Shown here one piece after another: positions 52,427 through 59,491 of a stretch of DNA of 64,000 nucleotides. Made by a program: the position numbers and the translations under genes. Source of the DNA: an uncultured Chitinophaga sp. GTDB lineage: Bacteria > Bacteroidota > Bacteroidia > Chitinophagales > Chitinophagaceae. The notes below the pieces were generated by a model, which saw only the letters and a list, made by a program, of their open reading frames with translations, was not told the DNA's origin and did not search any database. The DNA lies in the NCBI RefSeq assembly GCF_902168175.1, contig NZ_CABHOU010000025.1, positions 186,001-250,000 on the forward strand. The letters are read 5' to 3'. Numbering within the stretch: the first letter of the stretch is position 1; the number at the start of each line of letters is the position of its first letter.

Positions 52427-54145
52427 ATGAAAAGCCTTTTGAAATACCAGCTATGCCTACTCATACTGCTGCTTACGTACGCAGCGGGACGCTCCGCCCC
52501 CCGTACAGCTGCTACCAGGGTACTTCTTACGAACTTTATTTACAGCTCTACCTGTCTTAATGATTCGATCTCGTTCAGGATTACCGACGACATTGATGAA
52601 ATTGACTCTGTGAAATGGAACTTTGGCGATCCGGCTTCGCTGGGGCTCGACTCTACCAACAGGGAACAGGGGGCAGGACATGTATACAGAGCCGGCGGTA
52701 CCTATACAGTAACGCTTCGTGCTTATCGCGCGGGGGTAGAAGATATTACTACACAAACCATCACGATCGTACAAAAGAAGATCGTGAACATGCCGCCGGA
52801 TATTACGCTTTGCGACAGCACTGCGTTCGCTATCAATGTAATAGTAGATCCATCTACACCATTAACCGGGATGGAAGTTATTACCTGGCAGGATACGATA
52901 CCCGGCACGCTTAGCTTCAACGTAACAGAAATGGGCACTTACAGGATCAAATTCGATGGCTGTCAGCCAGACGATTCGACCAACGTATTCTATTCCCCCG
53001 TACCCGATTTTGACCTGGGAGCCGACTTAAACCTTTGCACCGACGAAATAATTACACTGGACGCTACCGCGCAAAACGCCGACTACTTATGGAGTAACGG
53101 TGAAACCACACCTACCATTACCGTGATGAACAACATGAGCGGCACCTACATGGTGGAAGCCACTGTTACTGGTTGCGGTGTATACAGAGATACGATAACG
53201 GTTAACTTCAGCGGTATGCCACAACCATTTTCACTCGGTCCCGACACCCTGTTATGCGCCGGTGAAACCATCAGGCTGATTGCCAATGTGCCCAGTGCTA
53301 CAGGAGCAGTAAGATGGAGTAATGGCGTAAGGAACATCAATTACATAGACGTAAGCACGCGCAACAACTACTGGGCGCTGGTTACCACCAATACAGCCCT
53401 CGGCACCTGCGATGTGATCGATACGATTGCCGTGAACTATAATCCCCTTCGTGATGTAAACCTGGGTAACGATACCACGGTTTGCCGGGGAGAAGAACTG
53501 GTACTCACGGCCAACTACGGCACCGGCAGTTACCTCTGGCAGGACGGATCGAAGCAGGCCACTTTCTACGTAGATTCGCCCGGCTACTATTATGTACGTG
53601 CCCAGATCGGCCGCTGTGTTTCCACCGATACCATTCGTGTGAACTACGACGATACGCTGCGCGTGAATCTTGGTCCGGATACATTGATTTGCCGCCTCGA
53701 CAGGTTTATCTTATACCCTAATGGTGCCGGCACAAATTACAAGTGGCAGGACAGTAGTACGGTAGCCTCCTTTACCGTAACAGCACCCGGCATTTACGCT
53801 ATAGTGGCCGACAATACCTGTAACCGCTCCACCGATTCGGTAGAAGTAAATATGCAGCAATGCGACTGTACCGTCTTTTTCCCGACGGGTTTTAGTCCGA
53901 ACAACGACGGTACAAACGACCACTTCCGGCCCGTATACCGATGCCTGGCACAGGATTACAAACTATGGATATACAATCGCTGGGGAGAGCTGATGTTTTA
54001 CACCACCGATCCAACCGTATCATGGACAGGCTCCTTAAACGGGAAACCCTGTACTACGGGAACTTATGTATGGATAGCTGATTATAAGGACAGTACGACC
54101 GGCAAGCAGTACAACCAGCGTGGTACGGTTACGCTTATACGATAA
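52427..54145 (+). CDS. Large secreted surface protein with PKD domain and T9SS type B sorting domain
   Basis: The 572-residue protein has a signal peptide (MKSLLKYQLCLLILLLTYAAG). A PKD-like domain follows (about 50-115, ISFRITDDIDEIDSVKWNFGDPAS to GTYTVTLRAYR), then several Ig-like repeats marked by LGxDTxxC: LGADLNLC, LGPDTLLC, LGNDTTVC and LGPDTLIC, each with a YLWSNGxTT or YLWQDG core. The C-terminal 90 residues are the gliding-motility-associated domain (CTVFFPTGFSPNNDGTNDHFRPVYRC, YNRWGELMFYTTDP, GTYVWIADYKD), which directs export by the type IX system and surface anchoring. It probably acts in adhesion; no enzymatic domain is visible. Confidence 0.92.
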   Translation: MKSLLKYQLCLLILLLTYAAGRSAPRTAATRVLLTNFIYSSTCLNDSISFRITDDIDEIDSVKWNFGDPASLGLDSTNREQGAGHVYRAGGTYTVTLRAYRAGVEDITTQTITIVQKKIVNMPPDITLCDSTAFAINVIVDPSTPLTGMEVITWQDTIPGTLSFNVTEMGTYRIKFDGCQPDDSTNVFYSPVPDFDLGADLNLCTDEIITLDATAQNADYLWSNGETTPTITVMNNMSGTYMVEATVTGCGVYRDTITVNFSGMPQPFSLGPDTLLCAGETIRLIANVPSATGAVRWSNGVRNINYIDVSTRNNYWALVTTNTALGTCDVIDTIAVNYNPLRDVNLGNDTTVCRGEELVLTANYGTGSYLWQDGSKQATFYVDSPGYYYVRAQIGRCVSTDTIRVNYDDTLRVNLGPDTLICRLDRFILYPNGAGTNYKWQDSSTVASFTVTAPGIYAIVADNTCNRSTDSVEVNMQQCDCTVFFPTGFSPNNDGTNDHFRPVYRCLAQDYKLWIYNRWGELMFYTTDPTVSWTGSLNGKPCTTGTYVWIADYKDSTTGKQYNQRGTVTLIR

Positions 54146-54167
54146 CGATGTAAACTTCTGCATAAAT

Positions 54168-54197
54168 AAACGCTCTGCCGGACGGTGGGGCGTTTTT
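54168..54197 (+). terminator. Terminator after the T9SS protein gene
   Basis: AAACGC pairs with GCGTTT around an inner GC-rich loop, followed by TTTTT. Confidence 0.6.
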
Positions 54198-54238
54198 GAT
54201 TTTGTGACAGGGGATGCGAAGGTTTGCGAGGCACAAAA

Positions 54239-54264
54239 AAGGGGCGGTGTATACACCGCCCCTT
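54239..54264 (-). terminator. Perfect palindromic terminator
   Basis: AAGGGGCGGTGTA and TACACCGCCCCTT are exact complements without spacer, followed on the minus strand by TTTT. It ends the gene at 54286. The centre GGTGTATACACC also occurs at 18367. Confidence 0.88.
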
Positions 54265-54285
54265 CCAATATCTTCCTCATTACTG

Positions 54286-55206
54286 CTACTGCTTAAAATC
54301 GTAAAAACGAGCCGTAAAATCAGCCGTTTCCCGCTTCTTCAGCGGAACATCCCAGGTACCGTTGTAAGTGATCAGCGAGGGTACTAAAAGGTCGCCCGTC
54401 TTCGTCATCTGCACTTTCATCCTTACATTAAAATCGAACACCACCGTTTTATAGGACAATGAATAATTACGACCCACGATCTCCCAGGTTTCTTTATTAA
54501 AGAACGTTACCAGTTCATTGATCACGATTTCCGAACGGTCTACCTTATTCAGATTATCACGCGGGATAGCCGAAAACACGTAACAATCCGTACCATTAAA
54601 TTGCTGGGAAGTGATGGAGAAAGTATACAGCTTCATTACATCGGGCGTAAAAATCGCTACCTTATTTCCTACGATAGGCACACCGGATATAGGTTTCCCT
54701 GGATTAAAGATCAGCTGTTTCAGTTGTGATTTATGCTTTTCCATACTGCCCCTGCCTTTTTCAGTATCCTGGCCATTATCGCATATTTTACCGGTAGTAA
54801 AAAAGAGGTTGGCATATAATTCGGCAGTGTAGTAGTTGTAATTCTTCTTCGCCGTGTAAAAGTCACCCGTAGTTTTCTCGTCGATCACCTCCATATGCCG
54901 GCAAACACCTTCTACTATCTGGCGGGTATGGCTTTTAAGGGAGGCTTTTACTTCTTTCTTTTTAGAGAAAACCTGTATGTCGTTATCGGCTGTAAAGCTT
55001 ACCTGGCGCAGGTGTTTAAAAGCCATATAAAATGTCGTATCCTCTTCTACCCTTTTAATAAATCCATTTACATCAAAACCAAATCGTTTTGCTTTTACCA
55101 CTACTTCGTCGAGGTTCACCGTCATGCCTTTATAGCGCGCAGTGTCCTGGGCAAAACATGGCAGGCTACAGTATAATAATAACAGGGAGAAAAGAATTTT
55201 TCGCAT
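54286..55206 (-). CDS. Secreted protein of unknown function
   Basis: The 306-residue protein has a signal peptide (MRKILFSLLLLYCSLPCFA). The mature part begins with TVNLDEVVVKAKRFGFDVNGFIKRVEEDTTFYMAFKHLRQVSF; LDEVVVKA resembles the TonB-box-like strand of receptor plugs. A domain with FTPDVMKLYTFSITSQQFNGTDCYVFSAIP and FFNKETWEIVGRNYSLSYK follows. No catalytic motif and no family I can name with certainty, though similar proteins occur across Chitinophagaceae. The -7 element TAAATTTG (55218-55211, minus strand) ends only 4 nt before the ATG, so the transcript may be leaderless. Confidence 0.75.
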   Translation of the reverse strand: MRKILFSLLLLYCSLPCFAQDTARYKGMTVNLDEVVVKAKRFGFDVNGFIKRVEEDTTFYMAFKHLRQVSFTADNDIQVFSKKKEVKASLKSHTRQIVEGVCRHMEVIDEKTTGDFYTAKKNYNYYTAELYANLFFTTGKICDNGQDTEKGRGSMEKHKSQLKQLIFNPGKPISGVPIVGNKVAIFTPDVMKLYTFSITSQQFNGTDCYVFSAIPRDNLNKVDRSEIVINELVTFFNKETWEIVGRNYSLSYKTVVFDFNVRMKVQMTKTGDLLVPSLITYNGTWDVPLKKRETADFTARFYDFKQ

Positions 55207-55210
55207 CGGG

Positions 55211-55218
55211 CAAATTTA
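55211..55218 (-). promoter_or_regulatory. -7 element 4 nt before a start codon
   Basis: The minus strand reads TAAATTTG, then 4 nt, then the ATG at 55206. This spacing matches that of mutS and would place the transcription start at or next to the start codon. Confidence 0.5.
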
Positions 55219-55361
55219 AGAAATTACACGGACCTTCAGGGACCGCCCCTTATATCTTCAAATTCCAGGCCAGTGGCAGGAATACGGCTACAGGCAATAC
55301 AGTAGCGGGCGTTGGCCAATGCTAACGAAGAAGTGCAAACGTTTAAAAGAAATGTTAAAAA

Positions 55362-56240
55362 TCAGGAACCAGCTACTTTGCCGGCTACAAACATCTGAGT
55401 GAGCGTGGGGGTTGGGCTGCCGCCTTTCTTCTCAAGGGTAACAGCAAACATTTTTGCTTCCCCTGAAACAGCTTTCATTTTCTGGAGGGTTTTAGACAAC
55501 TCTCCCATTTCGAACACACCGGCATCTACAGGTTTGCCATCGATAATGGCCCAAAGCTGGTACTGTTGGTCGGCCTGTGGTTCGGGCAGGTTATTGATGG
55601 TAATCATCACTTCCTGCGAAGTTTCGTTCCAGAACACCGTAGCCAGTCTTTCAGGATGCTGTTTGGACACGTCGCCCATTTTCACCATCCTGGTGGTGGG
55701 GTTCTTGATCATCGCGAGCGTGCGCTCGGACTCCTGGAATTTAGCCTGGTAAATTTCGTTCTGTGCAACTACACCGCGATTCTCTTCGAGCAACGCAACG
55801 TACTTGCCTTTATATTCTTCGTAACGATTTAAGTAGATCACATTAAATGCAGCACTGGCCAGGAAAAGCACGATGGCCGCGGCGGTACCTATCTGCCAGT
55901 AACGCAGTGTGCGTACAGGAGTACCTTCAGTTTCCGGCGTTTCGTCATAAATGTAACGTGGTTTATCATCCACTGCATCTACCGACTCAATACTGGAATT
56001 TCCATCATCCTCAATAATGCGGAATATCCGGCTCCTCACATCTGCGGGAACAGGCTTTGCATGCGCAGTAGCAACAATTTCCAGGTACGCTTCCATATCA
56101 AGCTGGCAGGCTTCTACCGCAGCTTTTACTTCCGGGAACTGGGCCATTGCAGCGTACAACTCCTTAACATCCTGTTCGGATGCGGAGCCTGCTACGTAGC
56201 TCTCAATTATACCAGATGATATGTAACGTTGAACGTCCAC
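55362..56240 (-). CDS. RskA-type anti-sigma factor
   Basis: The 292-residue membrane protein has a cytoplasmic N-terminal sigma-binding segment (about 1-75, VQRYISSGIIESYVAGSASEQDVKELYAAMAQFPEV). One membrane span follows (about 125-146, IGTAAAIVLFLASAAFNVIYL), then a periplasmic RskA domain (about 180-290) with LATVFWNETSQEVMITINNLPEPQADQQYQLWAIIDGKPVDAGVF. No zinc-finger Cys/His cluster is present. It is encoded 5 nt downstream of the sigma factor, so the pair is the usual sigma/anti-sigma unit. Such factors are released by regulated proteolysis. Confidence 0.92.
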   Translation of the reverse strand: MDVQRYISSGIIESYVAGSASEQDVKELYAAMAQFPEVKAAVEACQLDMEAYLEIVATAHAKPVPADVRSRIFRIIEDDGNSSIESVDAVDDKPRYIYDETPETEGTPVRTLRYWQIGTAAAIVLFLASAAFNVIYLNRYEEYKGKYVALLEENRGVVAQNEIYQAKFQESERTLAMIKNPTTRMVKMGDVSKQHPERLATVFWNETSQEVMITINNLPEPQADQQYQLWAIIDGKPVDAGVFEMGELSKTLQKMKAVSGEAKMFAVTLEKKGGSPTPTLTQMFVAGKVAGS

Positions 56241-56245
56241 TTTGC

Positions 56246-56797
56246 TTACTGTTGTTTTAATATATTTCTTAACTGAATAATAGCATTACGCATTCTAGTT
56301 TTCACAGTACCCAACGGGATGTCAAGCACCTTGGCAATTTCTTCCTGGGTGCATCCTTTAAAGTAGGCCAGATCTATAATTACTCGTTGCTCCTTGTTAA
56401 GCCTCTCCAATACTTTAACAAGGCCAAGATGATCCACTGACGGGTTTACTGTTAATTGACTCGTATGTGAATATACGTCGTTGCTTATGTCCTGGATTTT
56501 CTGATCTAACTTATATGCTTTGGAACGTAATGCGTCTATCGCAGTATTGCGCGCTATGTTTAACATCCAGGTGAACAGACGTCCCTTTTCCGCATCATAC
56601 TTTTCGATGCTGCGCCATATTTTCAAAAATACTTCCTGGAGAATGTCGCTGGCTATAGTTTCCTCATTAATGACTTTAAGGACCACTCCATGTAATGCGG
56701 GAGCATAGTGATCATATAGATAACCGAATATCTGCTGGTCGCGTGCCCTAAGGCCAGCTACCAGTTCAGCTTCTGTATATGTTAGAGCGGATCCCAA
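56246..56797 (-). CDS. RNA polymerase ECF sigma factor (SigK-like)
   Basis: This 183-residue ECF sigma factor has region 2 (about 20-90, FGYLYDHYAPALHGVVLKV, SDILQEVFLKIWRSIEKYD, FTWMLNIARNTAIDALR) and region 4 (about 125-178, LERLNKEQRVIIDLAYFKGCTQEEIAKVLDIPLGTVKTRMRNAIIQLRNIL). The partner anti-sigma gene follows at once. No exact TAnnTTTG element precedes it, consistent with autoregulation from a non-housekeeping promoter, though that is inference. Confidence 0.93.
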   Translation of the reverse strand: MGSALTYTEAELVAGLRARDQQIFGYLYDHYAPALHGVVLKVINEETIASDILQEVFLKIWRSIEKYDAEKGRLFTWMLNIARNTAIDALRSKAYKLDQKIQDISNDVYSHTSQLTVNPSVDHLGLVKVLERLNKEQRVIIDLAYFKGCTQEEIAKVLDIPLGTVKTRMRNAIIQLRNILKQQ

Positions 56798-56864
56798 TTA
56801 AAAAGTCTATAATTTAGCGTTACTAAAATAAAGAAAAAAATTACAATATGAAATATTATTTTCT

Positions 56865-57443
56865 TTATTTCGGGAAAGTCATCTTATAATCCACCCTTAT
56901 TTTACCTTTGGAAATGTCGTCCAGCTTGCTTTTCAGCATCCTTTTCTTCAATGGCTTCAGGTGGTCGATAAATAATTTACCGTCGATATGGTCGTATTCA
57001 TGGAAAATAACCCTGGCGGTAATACCGGTAAAGGTTTCCTCGTGGGGCTGGAATTGCTCGTCCACATAACGGATGCGTACAGTTTCAGGACGATATACGT
57101 CTTCCCTGATTTTCGGGATGCTCAGGCAACCTTCGTTGTAAGCCCAGTCATCACCATCAGTATCAACGATATGGGCGTTAATAAATACCTGTTTAACACC
57201 CTTTTCGCCGGCGTACTCCTTTTTTTCATCTTCCTCCATATTCTCAAATATCTGCTCGCTGTCGATCACAAACAAACGGATAGCCCTGTTGATCTGAGGG
57301 GCTGCCAAACCAACACCGCTTGAACCGTACATTGTTTCCCACATGTTCGCAATGAGTTTTTCCAAATCCGGGTATTCCGGTGTAATGTCTTTGGCTACTT
57401 CTCTGAGTACCGGGTGGCCGTATGCTACTATAGGTAATATCAT
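56865..57443 (-). CDS. def: Peptide deformylase
   Basis: This enzyme removes the N-formyl group from new proteins with a metal at the active site. The 192-residue protein has all three motifs: GSSGVGLAAPQI, EGCLSIPKIRE with the metal Cys, and IFHEYDHIDGKLFIDHL with the HExxH-type metal site written HEYDH. It also has a mildly acidic insert (ENMEEDEKKEYAGEKG) seen in Bacteroidota homologues. TACTTTTG on the minus strand (57483-57476) is a -7 element, 32 nt upstream. Confidence 0.96.
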   Translation of the reverse strand: MILPIVAYGHPVLREVAKDITPEYPDLEKLIANMWETMYGSSGVGLAAPQINRAIRLFVIDSEQIFENMEEDEKKEYAGEKGVKQVFINAHIVDTDGDDWAYNEGCLSIPKIREDVYRPETVRIRYVDEQFQPHEETFTGITARVIFHEYDHIDGKLFIDHLKPLKKRMLKSKLDDISKGKIRVDYKMTFPK

Positions 57444-57503
57444 TATAAAAAGATGTTCTGCTTCAATTTAAATGGCAAAAGTAATTTTTTTAAGGGAATA
57501 TTT

Positions 57504-57926
57504 TTAAAACCCGCCTCCCTGCGAGCGCAGGTACTCCTGTAATATAATGGTAGCACTAATTTCATCTACCAGGCCCTTATTCTGCCTGTCCTTTTTCTTT
57601 AACCCGCTGTCGATCATGGTTTGAAAAGCCATTTTAGAGGTAAAACGCTCGTCCAGTTTCTTCAGGGGCATATCGGGAAAGTGCTTTTTGAGGATACGGA
57701 TACACTCCACCACGAGGGCTGTGCCATGCGTGGCGGTGCCATCGAGGTTCTTGGGCTCTCCTATCAGTATAAGTGATACCTCTTCGGCCTGGAAATACTT
57801 TTTAAGGTAAGGTATCAGTTCGTGCGAAGGCACTGTGATCAAACCGCTGGCAATAATCTGTAAAGGGTCGGTTACCGCCAGCCCTGTGCGCTTTTTACCG
57901 TAATCTATCGCCAATATCCTCGGCAT
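57504..57926 (-). CDS. ruvX: Holliday junction resolvase-like RuvX (YqgF)
   Basis: The 140-residue RNase H-fold protein is thought to act as an anti-termination or pre-16S rRNA processing nuclease. The ATG at 57926 gives the conserved start MPRILAIDYGKKRTGLAVTD, which carries the first catalytic Asp; the longer frame adds 28 unrelated residues that overlap the UbiA gene. LILIGEPKNLDGTATHG and KLDERFTSKMAFQTM supply further active-site residues, and the C-terminal VDEISATIILQEYL contains the last Asp. Confidence 0.93.
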   Translation of the reverse strand: MPRILAIDYGKKRTGLAVTDPLQIIASGLITVPSHELIPYLKKYFQAEEVSLILIGEPKNLDGTATHGTALVVECIRILKKHFPDMPLKKLDERFTSKMAFQTMIDSGLKKKDRQNKGLVDEISATIILQEYLRSQGGGF

Positions 57927-57951
57927 ATTTCTTTCTTTTAAGGTGGATGGG

Positions 57952-58830
57952 TTACCAGCCGATAATGAGCATATCGGCAATGGCAAATACGCCGAATACC
58001 ACGCTGGCAATACCGTTGGTGGTCATAAATGCGATATTCACTTTACTGAGGTCGTTAGGTTTAACCAGTGTATGTTGTGTAACCAGCATTCCTGTAAACA
58101 CCGCTGCGCCAATCCAGTACAACCAGTGGAAATTACCCAGTATACCGATCGTAATCACCAGCGCACCTGCTATTACATGCAATACTTCTGAAAAACGCAG
58201 CGCTCCGGCTTTACCCAGCCAGGCTGGAATAGAATGCAGCTGCTGCGAACGGTCAAAGTCTTCATCCTGCAACGAATAAATAATATCGAAACCCGATACC
58301 CAGCACAACACCAGGCACGACAGCAATACGGGCAATACCGCAAAATGACCGGTAACCGCCAGGAAGGCGCCAACGGGAGCCAGCGAAAGGCCCAACCCCA
58401 GTACCAGGTGACAAAGTGATGTGAAACGTTTGGTATAACTGTAGCCCAGCACCACGATCAGCGCTACCGGGGAAAGGAAAAAGCATATTTTGTTGATGAA
58501 CCAGGTGGTAGCCATAAACAACACCACGTTCACAATTACGAATATCAGCGCTTTGTTGGCTGAAATAATACCGGCCGGGATTTCACGTTTCGCCGTGCGG
58601 GGATTACGTTTATCTATCTCCACATCCAGCCAGCGATTAAAGGCCATGGCGGCGCTGCGGGCAAATACCATACACATGATCACCAGCAAAAACACCCACC
58701 AGTTCAGAGAACTCGCCTCCGTGGTAGTAGCCAGGAAGAAGCCGATCATAGCGAAAGGCATGGCAAAAATGGTGTGACTGAATTTAACCAGTGAGAGATA
58801 ATTATTGACTGTTGTTGTAGCAGGCATCAT
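57952..58830 (-). CDS. UbiA-family prenyltransferase
   Basis: This 292-residue integral membrane enzyme has about 8-9 helices. The two Asp-rich motifs are FNRWLDVEIDKRNPRTAKREIPAG (about 65-90) and IIYSLQDEDFDRSQQLHSIPAWLG (about 185-210), which bind the prenyl diphosphate through magnesium. It resembles 4-hydroxybenzoate polyprenyltransferase. In Bacteroidota such proteins usually serve menaquinone formation (MqnP-like) rather than ubiquinone, so the aromatic acceptor is left open. It ends 25 nt before ruvX starts and the two may be co-transcribed. Confidence 0.87.
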   Translation of the reverse strand: MMPATTTVNNYLSLVKFSHTIFAMPFAMIGFFLATTTEASSLNWWVFLLVIMCMVFARSAAMAFNRWLDVEIDKRNPRTAKREIPAGIISANKALIFVIVNVVLFMATTWFINKICFFLSPVALIVVLGYSYTKRFTSLCHLVLGLGLSLAPVGAFLAVTGHFAVLPVLLSCLVLCWVSGFDIIYSLQDEDFDRSQQLHSIPAWLGKAGALRFSEVLHVIAGALVITIGILGNFHWLYWIGAAVFTGMLVTQHTLVKPNDLSKVNIAFMTTNGIASVVFGVFAIADMLIIGW

Positions 58831-58873
58831 CTAATGTTTTTTAAATCAGGGGGTTATATCACAGGATGAAAAT

Positions 58874-59413
58874 TCAGGCTTGCTGTGCCTTAAGTTTGCA
58901 GAATATGTCCCAGATCACTATACCGGTGCTAACAGAAATATTAAGCGAATGTTTCATGCCCGATTGCGGTATTTCGATGCAACCGTCCGCTATCTTCATT
59001 ACTTCCGCATCTACCCCACTTACTTCGTTACCAAAAACGAGCGCCAGCGGCTTTTCACGCCCCGGCTGAAAATTATCGAGCATATGGCTGCCCGCCGCCT
59101 GTTCGATGGTGAAAATATCGTAGCCATTCTCCTTTAATTCGGTAACGGCCTCCATGGTCGTGGGAAAATACTGCCACTCTACAGTTTCAGTAGCACCAAG
59201 CGCTGTTTTCTGAATATCGCGGTGTGGCGGAACAGGTGTATAACCACAAAGTACAATCCCCTGCACCAGGAAGGCATCGGCGGTGCGAAACACCGAACCC
59301 ACGTTGTGCATGCTCCTCACGTTATCCAGCACCAGCACTACGGGCGTTTTGTCGGCCGCTTTAAACTCAGCCACCGTTTTACGTCCTAATTCATCCATAC
59401 TTAATTTTCGCAT
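58874..59413 (-). CDS. TrmH/SpoU-family RNA methyltransferase
   Basis: This 179-residue SAM-dependent 2'-O-methyltransferase has the SPOUT fold. The N-terminal block is VVLVLDNVRSMHNVGSVFRTADAF with the catalytic Arg. The SAM-binding knot reads ALVFGNEVSGV and CIEIPQSGMKHSLNISVSTGIVIW, the latter with motif 3. It lacks the N-terminal substrate domain of rRNA-type enzymes, so it is close to tRNA methyltransferases, but the target is unproven. Its -7 element (TATCTTTG, 59426-59419 minus) ends 5 nt before the ATG. Confidence 0.9.
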   Translation of the reverse strand: MRKLSMDELGRKTVAEFKAADKTPVVLVLDNVRSMHNVGSVFRTADAFLVQGIVLCGYTPVPPHRDIQKTALGATETVEWQYFPTTMEAVTELKENGYDIFTIEQAAGSHMLDNFQPGREKPLALVFGNEVSGVDAEVMKIADGCIEIPQSGMKHSLNISVSTGIVIWDIFCKLKAQQA

Positions 59414-59418
59414 ACCTG

Positions 59419-59426
59419 CAAAGATA
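59419..59426 (-). promoter_or_regulatory. -7 element 5 nt before the TrmH-family start codon
   Basis: The minus strand reads TATCTTTG followed by 5 nt and ATG, which would make the mRNA leaderless or nearly so. No -33 TTG is evident. Confidence 0.45.
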
Positions 59427-59455
59427 GTTAATACTTAATTGATACCCACCCGGCC

Positions 59456-59487
59456 TTGTACGGAAACCGATCCATTACCTATATTTG
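59456..59487 (+). promoter_or_regulatory. mutS promoter
   Basis: TTG (59456-59458), a 21-nt spacer and TATATTTG (59480-59487) match the Bacteroidota promoter. The ATG at 59492 follows the -7 element by only 4 nt, so the predicted start site falls on the start codon. Confidence 0.55.
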
Positions 59488-59491
59488 CGCC